From positions 100,807 to 164,806 of the forward strand of contig NZ_VRUA01000007.1 of assembly GCF_008017535.1 (NCBI RefSeq): DNA of 64,000 bases, written 5' to 3'. A program made the position numbers and the translations under genes. Each line of letters starts with the position of its first letter. Position 1 is the stretch's first letter. Below, piece after piece: positions 41,657 through 49,508 of this stretch. Source of the stretch: Ottowia flava. GTDB lineage: Bacteria; Pseudomonadota; Gammaproteobacteria; Burkholderiales; Burkholderiaceae_C. The notes beneath the pieces were generated by a model. That model worked only from the letters and a program-made list of their open reading frames with translations, was not told the DNA's origin and ran no database searches.

Positions 41657-43186
41657 GTGTCACGCCGCACCCGCATCTTCCTCGCGCTGATCGCGGTCTA
41701 CGCCATCGGCATGGCGGCGCTGCTGTACCAGCTGCTGGCCGACCTGGATCCGCGCTACCGCGAATCGGCGGAAGAGGGCCTGATCGAGACCGCGCAGCTG
41801 ATGGCCACGGTGATCGAGCAGGACGTGGAGTTCGGCGCGCTGCCGACCGACCGCATCGGCGGCATCTTCCGCGACCTGTACGCGCGGCGCTTTTCCGCGC
41901 AGGTCTACCAGCTGCACAAGACGCGCGTGGACCTGCGCGCCTACGTCACCAACCGCCACGGCGTGGTGGTGTACGACTCGACCGGGCGGGCGCTGGGGCA
42001 GGATTTTTCGCACTGGCGCGACGTGCGGCTGACGCTGCTGGGCGAGTACGGCGCGCGCACCACGCGCGACGTGCCGACCGACGCGACCAGCACGGTGATG
42101 TACGTCGGCGCGCCGATCCGCTGGAACGGCGAGATCGTCGGCGTCGTCACGCTGGGCAAGCCGGTGCAGAGCTTCGGCCAGTTCGTGGCGGCGGCGCGCA
42201 ACAACGTGATCTATGTGGGGCTGGTGTCCGGCTTGTCCGCGTTGCTGTTGGCGCTGGTGCTCTCTTTTTTGCTGATCCGGCCGTTGGGCATCTCCAGCGA
42301 CCTCTTCGCCGCGCTGCGCACCGCGTGGTGGCGCGACGAGGGTGGGCGCCGCCACTTCAGCCCGCGCCGGGCCTGGCGCGCGGTGCGGGCGCAGGCGCGT
42401 GCGGCCGGCCAGGAGGTGCGCGACGCGATCGCCGGGCGCAACTACGTGCAGGACTACGTGCGCCAGCTGACGCACGAGCTGAAAAGCCCGATCTCCGCCG
42501 TGCGCGGCGCGGCCGAACTGCTGCAGGAGCCCGGCATGCCGCCTGAGCAGGCGGCGCGCTTTGCCGCCAACATCGCGCGCGAGTCCCACCGCTTGCAGGA
42601 AGTGGTTGACCGCATGATGGAGCTGTCTGCGCTGGAAAGCCGCCGCATGCTGCGCGATCAGCAGCGCGTGGCGCTGGCCCCGATGCTGGAAGAGCTGGCC
42701 GCCGCGGCGCGCGCCCAGGCGCCGCGTTTGCGCATCGACGTGCAGATCGATGACGACGTCGCGGTGGAAGGCGACCCATTCCTGCTGCGCCGCGCGGTGG
42801 GCAACCTGCTGGACAACGCGGTGGAATTCACCGCGCCGATGGCTTCGCTTGCGCCGGGCGACGCGGCGCGGGGCGAGTCCGGCAGCGCCGACATCGTGCT
42901 GCGCCTGTCGCGCGACGGCCGCATGGCGCGCATCGCCGTGCGCGACCACGGCCCTGGCGTGCCAAGCTACGCGGAGGGCAAGCTGTTCGACAAGTTCTTC
43001 TCGCTCGCGCGGCCGGGCTCGCAGAAGAAGAGCACGGGGCTGGGCCTGTCCTTCGTGCGCGAGATCGCCACCTTGCACCAGGGCAGCGTCGACGTGGGCA
43101 ACGCTGTGCCGCGCCGCGGGCCGGATGCGCCGCGCGCCGACCAGGGCGCGCTGGCCGTGTTGCGGCTGCCGGCCCTCAAGCCATGA
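41657..43186 (+). CDS. creC: CreC-type sensor histidine kinase
   Basis: 509 residues from a GTG start. Helix 1 (residues 7-27, IFLALIAVYAIGMAALLYQLL), a periplasmic sensor domain of about 165 residues with YVTNRHGVVVYDSTGRALGQDFSHWRDV (typical of CreC), helix 2 at about 193-215, HAMP-like region, HisKA with phospho-His273 in QLTHELKSPISAVRGAAELL, then N box NLLDNAVEF, G1 DHGPGVP and G2 STGLGLSFV. It phosphorylates CreB. The AT-rich lipoprotein gene separates it from creB. Confidence 0.94.
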   Translation: MSRRTRIFLALIAVYAIGMAALLYQLLADLDPRYRESAEEGLIETAQLMATVIEQDVEFGALPTDRIGGIFRDLYARRFSAQVYQLHKTRVDLRAYVTNRHGVVVYDSTGRALGQDFSHWRDVRLTLLGEYGARTTRDVPTDATSTVMYVGAPIRWNGEIVGVVTLGKPVQSFGQFVAAARNNVIYVGLVSGLSALLLALVLSFLLIRPLGISSDLFAALRTAWWRDEGGRRHFSPRRAWRAVRAQARAAGQEVRDAIAGRNYVQDYVRQLTHELKSPISAVRGAAELLQEPGMPPEQAARFAANIARESHRLQEVVDRMMELSALESRRMLRDQQRVALAPMLEELAAAARAQAPRLRIDVQIDDDVAVEGDPFLLRRAVGNLLDNAVEFTAPMASLAPGDAARGESGSADIVLRLSRDGRMARIAVRDHGPGVPSYAEGKLFDKFFSLARPGSQKKSTGLGLSFVREIATLHQGSVDVGNAVPRRGPDAPRADQGALAVLRLPALKP

Positions 43187-43217
43187 AAAAAGCGCCTGGC
43201 CGGTGGGCGAGGCGCTT
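43185..43217 (-). terminator. Minus-strand terminator in the creC-creD interval
   Basis: AAGCGCCT (43190-43197) pairs with AGGCGCTT (43210-43217), and on the minus strand a T-run follows. It faces genes lying to the right, which suggests a transcript from the 43.3-43.4 kb region. Confidence 0.6.
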
Positions 43218-43264
43218 GCGCTGTGCTGGCGGTACCGACCGCGAGGTCGACGCCAGGGGCCTGC

Positions 43265-43426
43265 TTACTGCGAGGCGATTTCCAGATGGGCCGCGCGGGC
43301 TTGCTGGACGAACTCAAGGAACGAAACGATCACGTTGCGCACGGTGGACTCCATGTCACAGGAGATGCCATCGAAAGGGATCTGGCCGCGTGCATCTCCA
43401 TCCGGGCCAGCCCTACGGGAAAACAA
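43265..43426 (-). CDS. Possible small protein or gene remnant
   Basis: 53 residues from a TTG; the readable part is GQIPFDGISCDMESTVRNVIVSFLEFVQQARAAHLEIASQ. It has balanced composition and an amphipathic helix, unlike random frames here, and a terminator lies 48 bp past its stop. No family is recognised and the start is uncertain because a stop codon precedes the TTG directly. Confidence 0.3.
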   Translation of the reverse strand: MFSRRAGPDGDARGQIPFDGISCDMESTVRNVIVSFLEFVQQARAAHLEIASQ

Positions 43427-43665
43427 CTAAGTAGAATCCCTAATATCTAAAGTATACAACATCCGGCCAGTTGGTGCTGCGCTGCAGCACTCTGCCCTGT
43501 CAAGGTGGTGCGCGTGGCCGCTGCGGGGGTTCGGGGGCCGACCGGCTTGGCCCTGCGGCGACGCAGGTGATGGCTTGCTGCCGCCAGCGCTTGGCAGGGG
43601 CGCGTGCCGCGGGCTGGACCTTATCCGCGGCGTGGCTCGCCCAACCCCACAAGCCCGATCGCCCA

Positions 43666-43690
43666 CAAAAAAGCGGCCCGAAGGCCGCAG
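43666..43690 (-). terminator. Intrinsic terminator of the 81-residue protein gene
   Basis: GCGGCC-TTCG-GGCCGC stem with a stable tetraloop on the minus strand, followed by seven T. It lies 48 bp past the stop at 43738. Confidence 0.88.
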
Positions 43691-43737
43691 GGCACGCCAC
43701 CGAGGAACCGTGGCATGTCAGGAGATCCTTGTGCGCT

Positions 43738-43983
43738 TCAGGCTGCCTTCCAGCTGCCACCGTCTTGCTTGAAGACGATTTTTTCGGGCAGGCTGGACAG
43801 CGAACCTTTGTAGACCTCGCCACCGTTGGCGAAGATGGCGAAGTTCTCGTCTTCCACCAGGAAGAAGGCCTGGCCGGTGGGGGCGGTCTGCAGCTCGGCG
43901 CAGCCGGATGCTTTGACGGTCACGCCGCCTACGCCCTGGCCGGCACCGTCCAGGAATTCGACGCGTACTTTCTTGGCTGACAT
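43738..43983 (-). CDS. Small hypothetical protein
   Basis: 81 residues: MSAKKVRVEFLDGAGQGVGG, then VTVKASGCAELQTAPTGQAFFLVEDENFAIFANGGEVYKGSL and a Lys-rich end. It looks like a compact all-beta domain with no signal peptide or membrane helix and a single Cys. GGAGA lies 8 nt before the ATG, and a strong terminator follows. The family is not recognised. It shares a strand with creD and lies downstream of it. Confidence 0.7.
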   Translation of the reverse strand: MSAKKVRVEFLDGAGQGVGGVTVKASGCAELQTAPTGQAFFLVEDENFAIFANGGEVYKGSLSSLPEKIVFKQDGGSWKAA

Positions 43984-44269
43984 GTGGTGTTCTCCTTGCC
44001 TAGCGGCAGTGATGTCGTTGGTCGATGAGGAACCCTGACTGTGACAGCCAAGCTTTGCCTTCGCGCAGCGTTGGCGACCTCGTGCGCGACAAATTGCACG
44101 CTCTCGCAACGTCTGTCGAAGGGCCTGTGAACGGCCCGCCACGACATTTTTCACACCCACGCGCATCGCGTTCAACTGATATTAACATGTGATGGAAATA
44201 TGGTTCACGGCGGCTCTGAATCGGCGCGAGCAGCTATGGATTTCGTAGCTCAAATGGGTCGATCACTTC
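43984..44269. other. Intergenic region downstream of creD
   Basis: About 285 bp before the minus-strand small gene. It contains the partial class 1 copy at 44217-44250 and an AT-rich stretch near 44180-44205 that may hold the promoter of the small gene. No terminator of creD was recognised. Confidence 0.4.
44217..44250 (-). repeat. Class 1 dispersed repeat, copy 16 (partial)
   Basis: On the minus strand: AGCTACGAAATCCATAGCTG then CTCGCGCCGATTC. The arm AGCTA...TAGCT and the GCGC core are joined directly to the CCGATT end; the middle is deleted. Confidence 0.75.
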
Positions 44270-45718
44270 TCACATCGATTGCGGTTGCGGCGCACCGTCG
44301 GGTGCCGCAGTGGCGGGCGCGGGCTTGGCTGGTGTGGCGCCCATGCACCACCAGTCGACGTGACGCGTGGTCAGCATCAGCGTGGCCAGCATGCCGAAGA
44401 CCAGCAGTGCGCCCAGCAGCAAGGCATTGCTCTCTGACGCCAGCAAACCGTAGAGCGCGCCATACAACACCGCCACGTACGCGGCCAGCGTGCCGCCGCG
44501 CCGCACGCCGCCCAGCACGGCGCTGAAGTAGGTGCCGAGCAGCAGCACACTGGCGCCCGCTGCGCTGGCGTAGGCGATGGCAAAACCCAGCTTTTCCGAC
44601 AGCGCCAGCAGCAGCAGGAAGAACACCGCGATCGACAGCCCGACCAGCGCGTACTGCACTGGGTGCAGGCGCAGGCGCTTGAACAACTCGACCATAAACA
44701 CCGCCATCAGCACCAGCGCGATGAAAAGCGCGCCGTACTTGGCCGCGCGCTCGGCCATCGAATAGACGTTGACGGGCTGCGCCAGCGCCACGTTGAAGCT
44801 GTCCAGCGCGCCGTCGCCGGCCCGGGCCTGCTCGTCCGACGCGGTCAGCGACGCGCGCAGCTGGTCGCGCGTCTGGCTGGTCAGTGCGGCGATGCGCCAG
44901 CGCGCGTCAAAGCCGCTGTCGGTCACCGTGCGCTCGGTCGCCAGAAAGCGCCCGCCAAAGCGCGGGTGCGGCCAGGGCGAAGTCAGGTGCGCGGTGGTTT
45001 CGTCGCCCAGCGGCGCGATCGACAACTCGTTCTGCCCGGCCAGTTGCAGTGCCAGCTGGAACGGCATCGCCTGCCCGGCGTTGAAGGCCTGCAGCGCTGC
45101 GCCCGACAGCGGGGCGTGCACGCCAGCGGCCAGCCAGGAGCCGGTCGGCACGTGCGGCACGCGCGCGTTGAAGGCCAGCGCCGCACCCGCCAGCGTCAGC
45201 CGCGGCGCGCCTTCCAGCCCGCGCAGGTCGGTCACGCTCAGCGCCAGCAGCGGCGCCTGCACTTCCACGGTCGACCCCGCCACCTTCTGCGGCAGCTGCG
45301 CCGGGGTGACCGGCGCAAAGCGGCCGTCGATCTGCCCCTTGAGGCGGTAGAACGGCACGGTGAAGATGCCGCGGTAGCGCTCTTCGGGCGTCAGCTGCCC
45401 GCGCACGTCCATCTGCTGCGGAAAAAAGAGCTGAAAGCGCTGTTCTGACCGGGGCTTCAGGCCGATCTGCTCGCCGCGTTCGTTGCGCTCGGCGACCTGC
45501 CAGCGCTCGACGTAAGGCACGAACAGCACCGGCCCCACCAGGCGCTGCGGGCCCACGTGGGTTTCGGCCAGCTCGCTCACCGCCGACGCCTGCGTCGCGT
45601 TGCGTTCGCGGATCAGCGACTCGATTTCGCCCAGCGGGATGCACAGCAGCAGCAAGAGCAGCAGCAGGGCCAGGACTTTGGCCAGCGTCGATTCGCGCCA
45701 GGCGGCTAAGCGGTTCAT
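44270..45718 (-). CDS. creD: Inner-membrane protein CreD
   Basis: 482 residues. N-terminal helix LAKVLALLLLLLLLCIPLGEIESLIRERN, a large periplasmic region starting ATQASAVSELAETHVGPQRLVGPVLFVPY, conserved GTFTVPFY-like and RFLATERTVTDSGFDARWRI segments, then six C-terminal helices beginning YSMAERAAKYGALFIALVLMAVFMVELFKRLRLHPVQYALVGL. In E. coli and Stenotrophomonas creD is the main CreB target and affects envelope integrity and beta-lactam response. A CreB tag lies upstream. It is divergent from the VIT-vWA gene. Confidence 0.95.
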   Translation of the reverse strand: MNRLAAWRESTLAKVLALLLLLLLLCIPLGEIESLIRERNATQASAVSELAETHVGPQRLVGPVLFVPYVERWQVAERNERGEQIGLKPRSEQRFQLFFPQQMDVRGQLTPEERYRGIFTVPFYRLKGQIDGRFAPVTPAQLPQKVAGSTVEVQAPLLALSVTDLRGLEGAPRLTLAGAALAFNARVPHVPTGSWLAAGVHAPLSGAALQAFNAGQAMPFQLALQLAGQNELSIAPLGDETTAHLTSPWPHPRFGGRFLATERTVTDSGFDARWRIAALTSQTRDQLRASLTASDEQARAGDGALDSFNVALAQPVNVYSMAERAAKYGALFIALVLMAVFMVELFKRLRLHPVQYALVGLSIAVFFLLLLALSEKLGFAIAYASAAGASVLLLGTYFSAVLGGVRRGGTLAAYVAVLYGALYGLLASESNALLLGALLVFGMLATLMLTTRHVDWWCMGATPAKPAPATAAPDGAPQPQSM

Positions 45719-45775
45719 GGGGTGTTCCCTTGTTCGGTGTGGTGAGGGCGCCGATGCTCGCGGCTACCGACGAAG

Positions 45776-45839
45776 CGCGTGTGAAGTCGCAGCAACGCTT
45801 CGGTGTGCGCGTTTCACCGCGACTTCACGCCGACTTCAC
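45776..45839. promoter_or_regulatory. CreB tags: triple TTCAC array plus a weaker tag facing creD
   Basis: Plus strand: TTCAC at 45813, 45824 and 45835, each separated by exactly six bases (CGCGAC and GCCGAC), giving two overlapping TTCAC-N6-TTCAC tags, the published CreB-binding consensus. Minus strand: TTCAC (45785-45781) followed by ACGCGC and TTCGT, a tag with two mismatches in the second half that faces creD. The array lies 144 bp before the VIT-vWA start and 95 bp before the creD start. Confidence 0.85.
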
Positions 45840-45982
45840 ACAGCGCGATCGCCTTCGCAGGCACTTCATTCGCCCTTCGGGTGCGGCTTTCAAAGTCCGC
45901 TCCATGCGCTGCTAGCGATGTGAGGACGGCGGCGCAGACCCCCCACCCCAGGCCTCACGCCCGACCAGAAAGAGAACACACC

Positions 45983-48289
45983 ATGCGCCACTTTCCCTTG
46001 CCCGATGCCAGCGCGGTGCTGCGCGCACTGCCAGAGCTGGCGCCACGCCTGCCGGTCCCCGAGCCGCTGCGCTGCACGCTGGAGGGCGCGCTGCACACCG
46101 GCCGCCAGGCCAGCGTGTGCCTGCAGCGCGCCAGCTGGTACGTGCTGCTGCTGGGCCTGGTCGCGTTGGCGCCCAGCGTCCATGCGCAGGACGGCAGCAC
46201 CGCGCCCGCCAAGGCCGAAAGCCCGTACTTCTTCGTCAAAGGCGCGCAGCCCGGCGTGGACGCGCTGCCGCTGAAAAGCACCGACGTGCAGGTCAACATC
46301 AGCGGTGTGATCGCCGACGTGGTGGTCACCCAGCGCTACAAGAACGAAGGCACGGTGCCGATCGAGGCCAAGTACCTGTTTCCCGGCTCGACCCGCGCCG
46401 CCGTCAATGGCCTGAACGTGCGCATTGGCGAACGCCTGATCGCAGCGAAGATCCGCGAAAAGCAGCAGGCCCAGGTCGAGTACAACGCCGCCAAGAAGGA
46501 AGGCAAGACCGCCGCCCTGCTGGAGCAGCACCGCCCCAACGTCTTCCAGATGAACGTGGCCAACATCCTGCCCGGCGACGACGTGCAGGTGGAGCTGCGC
46601 TACAACGAATTGCTGGTGCCGACCGACGGCAAATACCAGTTCGTCTTCCCCACCGTGGTCGGCCCGCGCTACGCCGGCATGAGCAAGGAGCCCCCACGCT
46701 CCCCTGCTGCGCAAGGTGCGCTGCCCCCCGAGGGGACGATCGCCGCCTTGGGGCGGCCCGGCGGCGGCGGCAACGCGCCCACCGAAGCCAGCAGCGGCCA
46801 GGCCTTGCAGCGTGCCGCCGGGTTCCCGGCCCAGCCCGTGCTGCACCAGGGGGAGGTCAGTCCCAGCGCCTTCAACCTGAAGGTGAATCTGGCCAGCCCG
46901 ATCGGCATCCAGGAAATCCGCTCGCCCAGCCACGCCATCGACACGCAGATCGACGCCGACAGCGCTGCCAAGCAGGCCAGCGTGCGCCTGGCCGACACCA
47001 GCTCGCGCGGCGTCAAGGGCAGCAACAACCGCGACTTCATCCTCGACTACCGTTTGAGCGGCAACGGCATCCAGACCGGCGTGCTGCTCCACAAGGGCGA
47101 GAAGGAGAATTTCTTCTTGGCCATGGTGCAGCCGCCCAAGGCCGTTGCGCTCAAGGACATTCCGCCGCGCGACTACATCTTCGTGGTCGACATCTCGGGC
47201 AGCATGCACGGCTTTCCGCTGGAAACGTCCAAGGCGCTGCTGCGCGAGCTGATCGGCAACCTGCGTGCCAGCGACACCTTCAACGTGATGCTGTTCTCGG
47301 GCAGCAACCAGTTCCTGTCGCCGCAGTCGGTGCCCGCCACGTCCGCCAACATCAACGCCGCCATCGCCACCATCGAGAAGATGGGCGGCAGCGGATCGAC
47401 CGAGCTGCTGCCCGCGCTGCGCCGCGTGTACCAGGCACCGAAGGACCCGGCCGTGTCGCGCAGCATCGTGGTGGTGACGGACGGTTATGTCACCGTCGAA
47501 TCCGAAGCCTTTGCCCTGGTGCGCAAGCACCTGGGCCAGGCCAACCTGTTTTCCTTCGGCATCGGCGGCTCGGTGAACCGCCACCTGATGGAAGGCCTGG
47601 CGCGCGCCGGCATGGGCGAGCCCTTCATCATCACCCGCCCCGACGAGGCCGAGGCCCAGGCCAAGCGTTTCCGCCAGATCATCGCCACGCCCGTGCTGAC
47701 GCAGGTGAAGGCGCGCTTCGAGGGCCTGGATGTGTACGACGTTGAGCCCGAGCAACTGCCCGACGTGCTGGCCGAGCGCCCCGTGATCGTGTTCGGCAAG
47801 TGGCGCGAATCCGCCACCGGCGCCGCGCAGAAGCCGCAGCTGATCGTCGAAGGCCTGACCCCCGGCGGCGCCTACCGCCAGGCCCTGCCGATCGACACGC
47901 AAGCCAGCTGGAGCGGCACTGGCGCGCTGCGCCACCTGTGGGCGCGCCACCGCATCGCCGCGCTCAGCGACCAGGAAGCGCTGACCGGCGGTGAAGAGCA
48001 GAAGGCCGCTATCACCCGCCTGGGCTTGGACTACAGCCTGCTGACGCAGTACACGAGCTTCATCGCCGTCGACAAGGTGGTGCGCAACCCGGGCGGCAAC
48101 CAGGCGACGGCCAACCAACCCAGCCCCCTGCCCGAAGGCGTGACCGACAGGGCGGTGGGCGATGCCAGCGCACTCGGCGCCGCCGTGGGCAGCACGCCGG
48201 AGCCGGCGACCTGGGCGGCGATGTTGGTGGTGCTCGCGGTGCTGGGCGGGGCCGTGGCGCGGCGACGGACGGATCGGTTCACTGCGTGA
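45983..48289 (+). CDS. VIT-vWA domain surface protein with PEP-CTERM anchor
   Basis: 768 residues. An unusually long leader (about 68 residues) ends in helix SWYVLLLGLVALAPSVHAQ. A VIT domain follows (residues about 90-220: STDVQVNISGVIADVVVTQRYKNEG, FPGSTRAAVNGLNVRIGERLI, EQHRPNVFQMNVANILPGD), then a linker with a class 3 repeat insert (about 235-273), and a vWA domain (about 395-570) with the metal-site motif DISGSMHG and VVTDGYV. The end is TPEPATWAAMLVVLAVLGGAVARRR, a PEP-CTERM signal. Inter-alpha-trypsin-like proteins of this type are sortase targets in marine proteobacteria. The cre-tag array is upstream and the exosortase gene follows. The start at 45983 is the ATG after AGAAAGAGAA. 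Confidence 0.93.
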   Translation: MRHFPLPDASAVLRALPELAPRLPVPEPLRCTLEGALHTGRQASVCLQRASWYVLLLGLVALAPSVHAQDGSTAPAKAESPYFFVKGAQPGVDALPLKSTDVQVNISGVIADVVVTQRYKNEGTVPIEAKYLFPGSTRAAVNGLNVRIGERLIAAKIREKQQAQVEYNAAKKEGKTAALLEQHRPNVFQMNVANILPGDDVQVELRYNELLVPTDGKYQFVFPTVVGPRYAGMSKEPPRSPAAQGALPPEGTIAALGRPGGGGNAPTEASSGQALQRAAGFPAQPVLHQGEVSPSAFNLKVNLASPIGIQEIRSPSHAIDTQIDADSAAKQASVRLADTSSRGVKGSNNRDFILDYRLSGNGIQTGVLLHKGEKENFFLAMVQPPKAVALKDIPPRDYIFVVDISGSMHGFPLETSKALLRELIGNLRASDTFNVMLFSGSNQFLSPQSVPATSANINAAIATIEKMGGSGSTELLPALRRVYQAPKDPAVSRSIVVVTDGYVTVESEAFALVRKHLGQANLFSFGIGGSVNRHLMEGLARAGMGEPFIITRPDEAEAQAKRFRQIIATPVLTQVKARFEGLDVYDVEPEQLPDVLAERPVIVFGKWRESATGAAQKPQLIVEGLTPGGAYRQALPIDTQASWSGTGALRHLWARHRIAALSDQEALTGGEEQKAAITRLGLDYSLLTQYTSFIAVDKVVRNPGGNQATANQPSPLPEGVTDRAVGDASALGAAVGSTPEPATWAAMLVVLAVLGGAVARRRTDRFTA
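46687..46800 (+). repeat. Class 3 G/C-rich repeat inside the VIT-vWA gene
   Basis: GAGCCCCCACGCTCCCCTGC, then GGTGCGCTGCCCCCCGAGGGG and GGGGCGGCCCGGCGGCGG. The CCCCC...GGGG arms can pair. It encodes a Pro/Ala/Gly-rich linker between the VIT and vWA domains. I remember similar segments as intergenic repeats in Comamonadaceae. Confidence 0.7.
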
Positions 48290-48304
48290 ACCGATCGGCC
48301 GCCG

Positions 48305-48425
48305 CGCTCACCCCCCTGAGTCGCCTGCGGCGCCTTCCCCCCGCTCTCTCCGCGCTATCGCGCTCCGGGCAGGGGGACAACGCCGAGGGCCGGCGCAGGT
48401 CCGGCCCTGGCGTTCGCTGGGCTGA
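48305..48425 (+). repeat. Class 2 G/C-rich repeat, copy 3 (VIT-vWA to exosortase)
   Basis: CACCCCCCTGAGTCGCCTGC ... CGGGCAGGGGGACAACGCC, then the stem AGGGCCGG-CGCAGGT-CCGGCCCT (48386-48408). Compared with copy 2, three stem pairs are changed on both strands while the loop CGCAGGT is identical. Confidence 0.9.
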
Positions 48426-48468
48426 CGGGGGCAATCGAAACCGGGTGCCGCCGTTGAGTCGCTTTACT

Positions 48469-48538
48469 CTCAATTAGATAGCTGCTCGCGCAAGTCCCTC
48501 TAGCGCCAGAAGGCCAGAACGCCTGAAATTGATTCTGT
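48469..48538 (+). repeat. Class 1 dispersed repeat, copy 17
   Basis: TCTCAATTAGATAGCTGCTC, GCGCAAGTCCC, TCTAGCGCCAGAAGGCCAGA, then CTGAAATTGATT. It is between the class 2 copy and the exosortase start. Confidence 0.82.
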
Positions 48539-48552
48539 TGACGAGAACCACC

Positions 48553-49458
48553 ATGTCCCTTCCTCTCATGCTCCGTCACCCCCGTTTGCAGCCCTGGTCG
48601 CTGCGCGTGGACCGCGCCCCGGCGCTGGCCTGGATCGCGCTGCAGACGCTGGCGCTGTGGCCGACCTGGCGCTGGGTGGCGGCGCGCTTGCAGGACGGCT
48701 CGGACGACCCGCTGGGCGTGCTCGCCCTGCTGGCGCTGGCCGCGCTGGTGGCGGTGCTGCGGCGCGATTTGCGCTGTGCGCCGCGCCTGGGCTGGTTGAT
48801 GGCGGCGGGGGTCGGCACGCTGGCGGCGACGCTGCTGCGCGGCGCGGCGCCGGCGCTGGTCACCAGCCTGGTCGCGGTACTGGCCTGGGCCGCAGGTTTG
48901 CTCGCCTTCTTACCGGATGCCCGCCGCGGCGCCATGCGCGCCGAGGGCGGCGTGCTGTGGCCGGCGCCGCGCCTGGCCGTGGGGCGGCTGCCGGTGCTGG
49001 GGCTGGCCGTGCTGGCGCTGCCGTTGATCGCGTCGCTGCAGTTCTACGCCGGCTACCCGCTGCGCGTGTTGACGGCCGAGGCCAGCCGGTGGCTGCTGGC
49101 GCCGTGGTTCGCCGTGGTGCGCGAAGGCAGCAGCCTGAACGTGGGCGGCGTGCTGGTGATCGTGGACGCGCCCTGTTCGGGCGTGCAGATGGCCTGGGCG
49201 GGCTACTTCACCGCCTGCGCCGTGGCGCTGTGGGCGGGCCGGCGCGACCGCGACTTTGCGCTGCGCCTGCCGCTGGTCGGCGCTGCCGTGCTGGTTGGCA
49301 ACGTGCTGCGCAACAGCGTGCTGGTCGCGCTGGAAGCCGGCCCCGGCGCCGCGCCCTGGCTGCACGAAGCGGTGGGCCTGGTGGCGCTGGCCGCGGTGTG
49401 CGCGCTGATCGCCTGGGGCATGGGCCGGCGCCCTGCCATTGATCGCGTCTGCTCTTGA
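48553..49458 (+). CDS. Exosortase-family transpeptidase
   Basis: 301 residues with about eight helices. The catalytic triad of the exosortase/archaeosortase family is present: Cys208 in VDAPCSGVQMAWAGYF, Arg253 in GNVLRNSVLVALE, and His271 in LHEAVGLVAL. Exosortases cleave C-terminal PEP-CTERM-type signals at the inner membrane. The natural substrate is the PEP-CTERM VIT-vWA protein encoded just upstream. The subtype (Xrt letter) cannot be fixed by eye. The EpsI-like gene follows 50 bp downstream, separated by a class 1 repeat. The start at 48553 gives MSLPLMLRHPRLQPW. Confidence 0.92.
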   Translation: MSLPLMLRHPRLQPWSLRVDRAPALAWIALQTLALWPTWRWVAARLQDGSDDPLGVLALLALAALVAVLRRDLRCAPRLGWLMAAGVGTLAATLLRGAAPALVTSLVAVLAWAAGLLAFLPDARRGAMRAEGGVLWPAPRLAVGRLPVLGLAVLALPLIASLQFYAGYPLRVLTAEASRWLLAPWFAVVREGSSLNVGGVLVIVDAPCSGVQMAWAGYFTACAVALWAGRRDRDFALRLPLVGAAVLVGNVLRNSVLVALEAGPGAAPWLHEAVGLVALAAVCALIAWGMGRRPAIDRVCS

Positions 49459-49494
49459 TTCAGTAGCTGCCCGCGCAGATTGCACTAAGGCCAA
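49458..49494 (+). repeat. Class 1 dispersed repeat, copy 18 (short)
   Basis: ATTCAGTAGCTGCCCGCGCA, GATTGCACTAAGGCCAA. It begins at the stop codon of the exosortase gene and ends near the SD of the next gene. Confidence 0.78.
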
Positions 49495-49508
49495 CGAGGA
49501 GTTTGATC

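Larger units (their letters stand above)
43187..43737. other. Intergenic region between creC and the small protein gene
   Basis: About 550 bp. It holds two minus-strand terminators (43185-43217 and 43666-43690) and a possible 53-codon frame (43265-43426). The stretch at 43430-43470 is AT-rich. Otherwise nothing recognised. Confidence 0.5.

Noticed and set aside
48553..49458. Naming the exosortase as the IPTL-CTERM-specific subtype
   Set aside because: Its neighbour has a PEP-CTERM tail and the IPTL protein is 22 kb away; the subtype cannot be fixed without a profile score.
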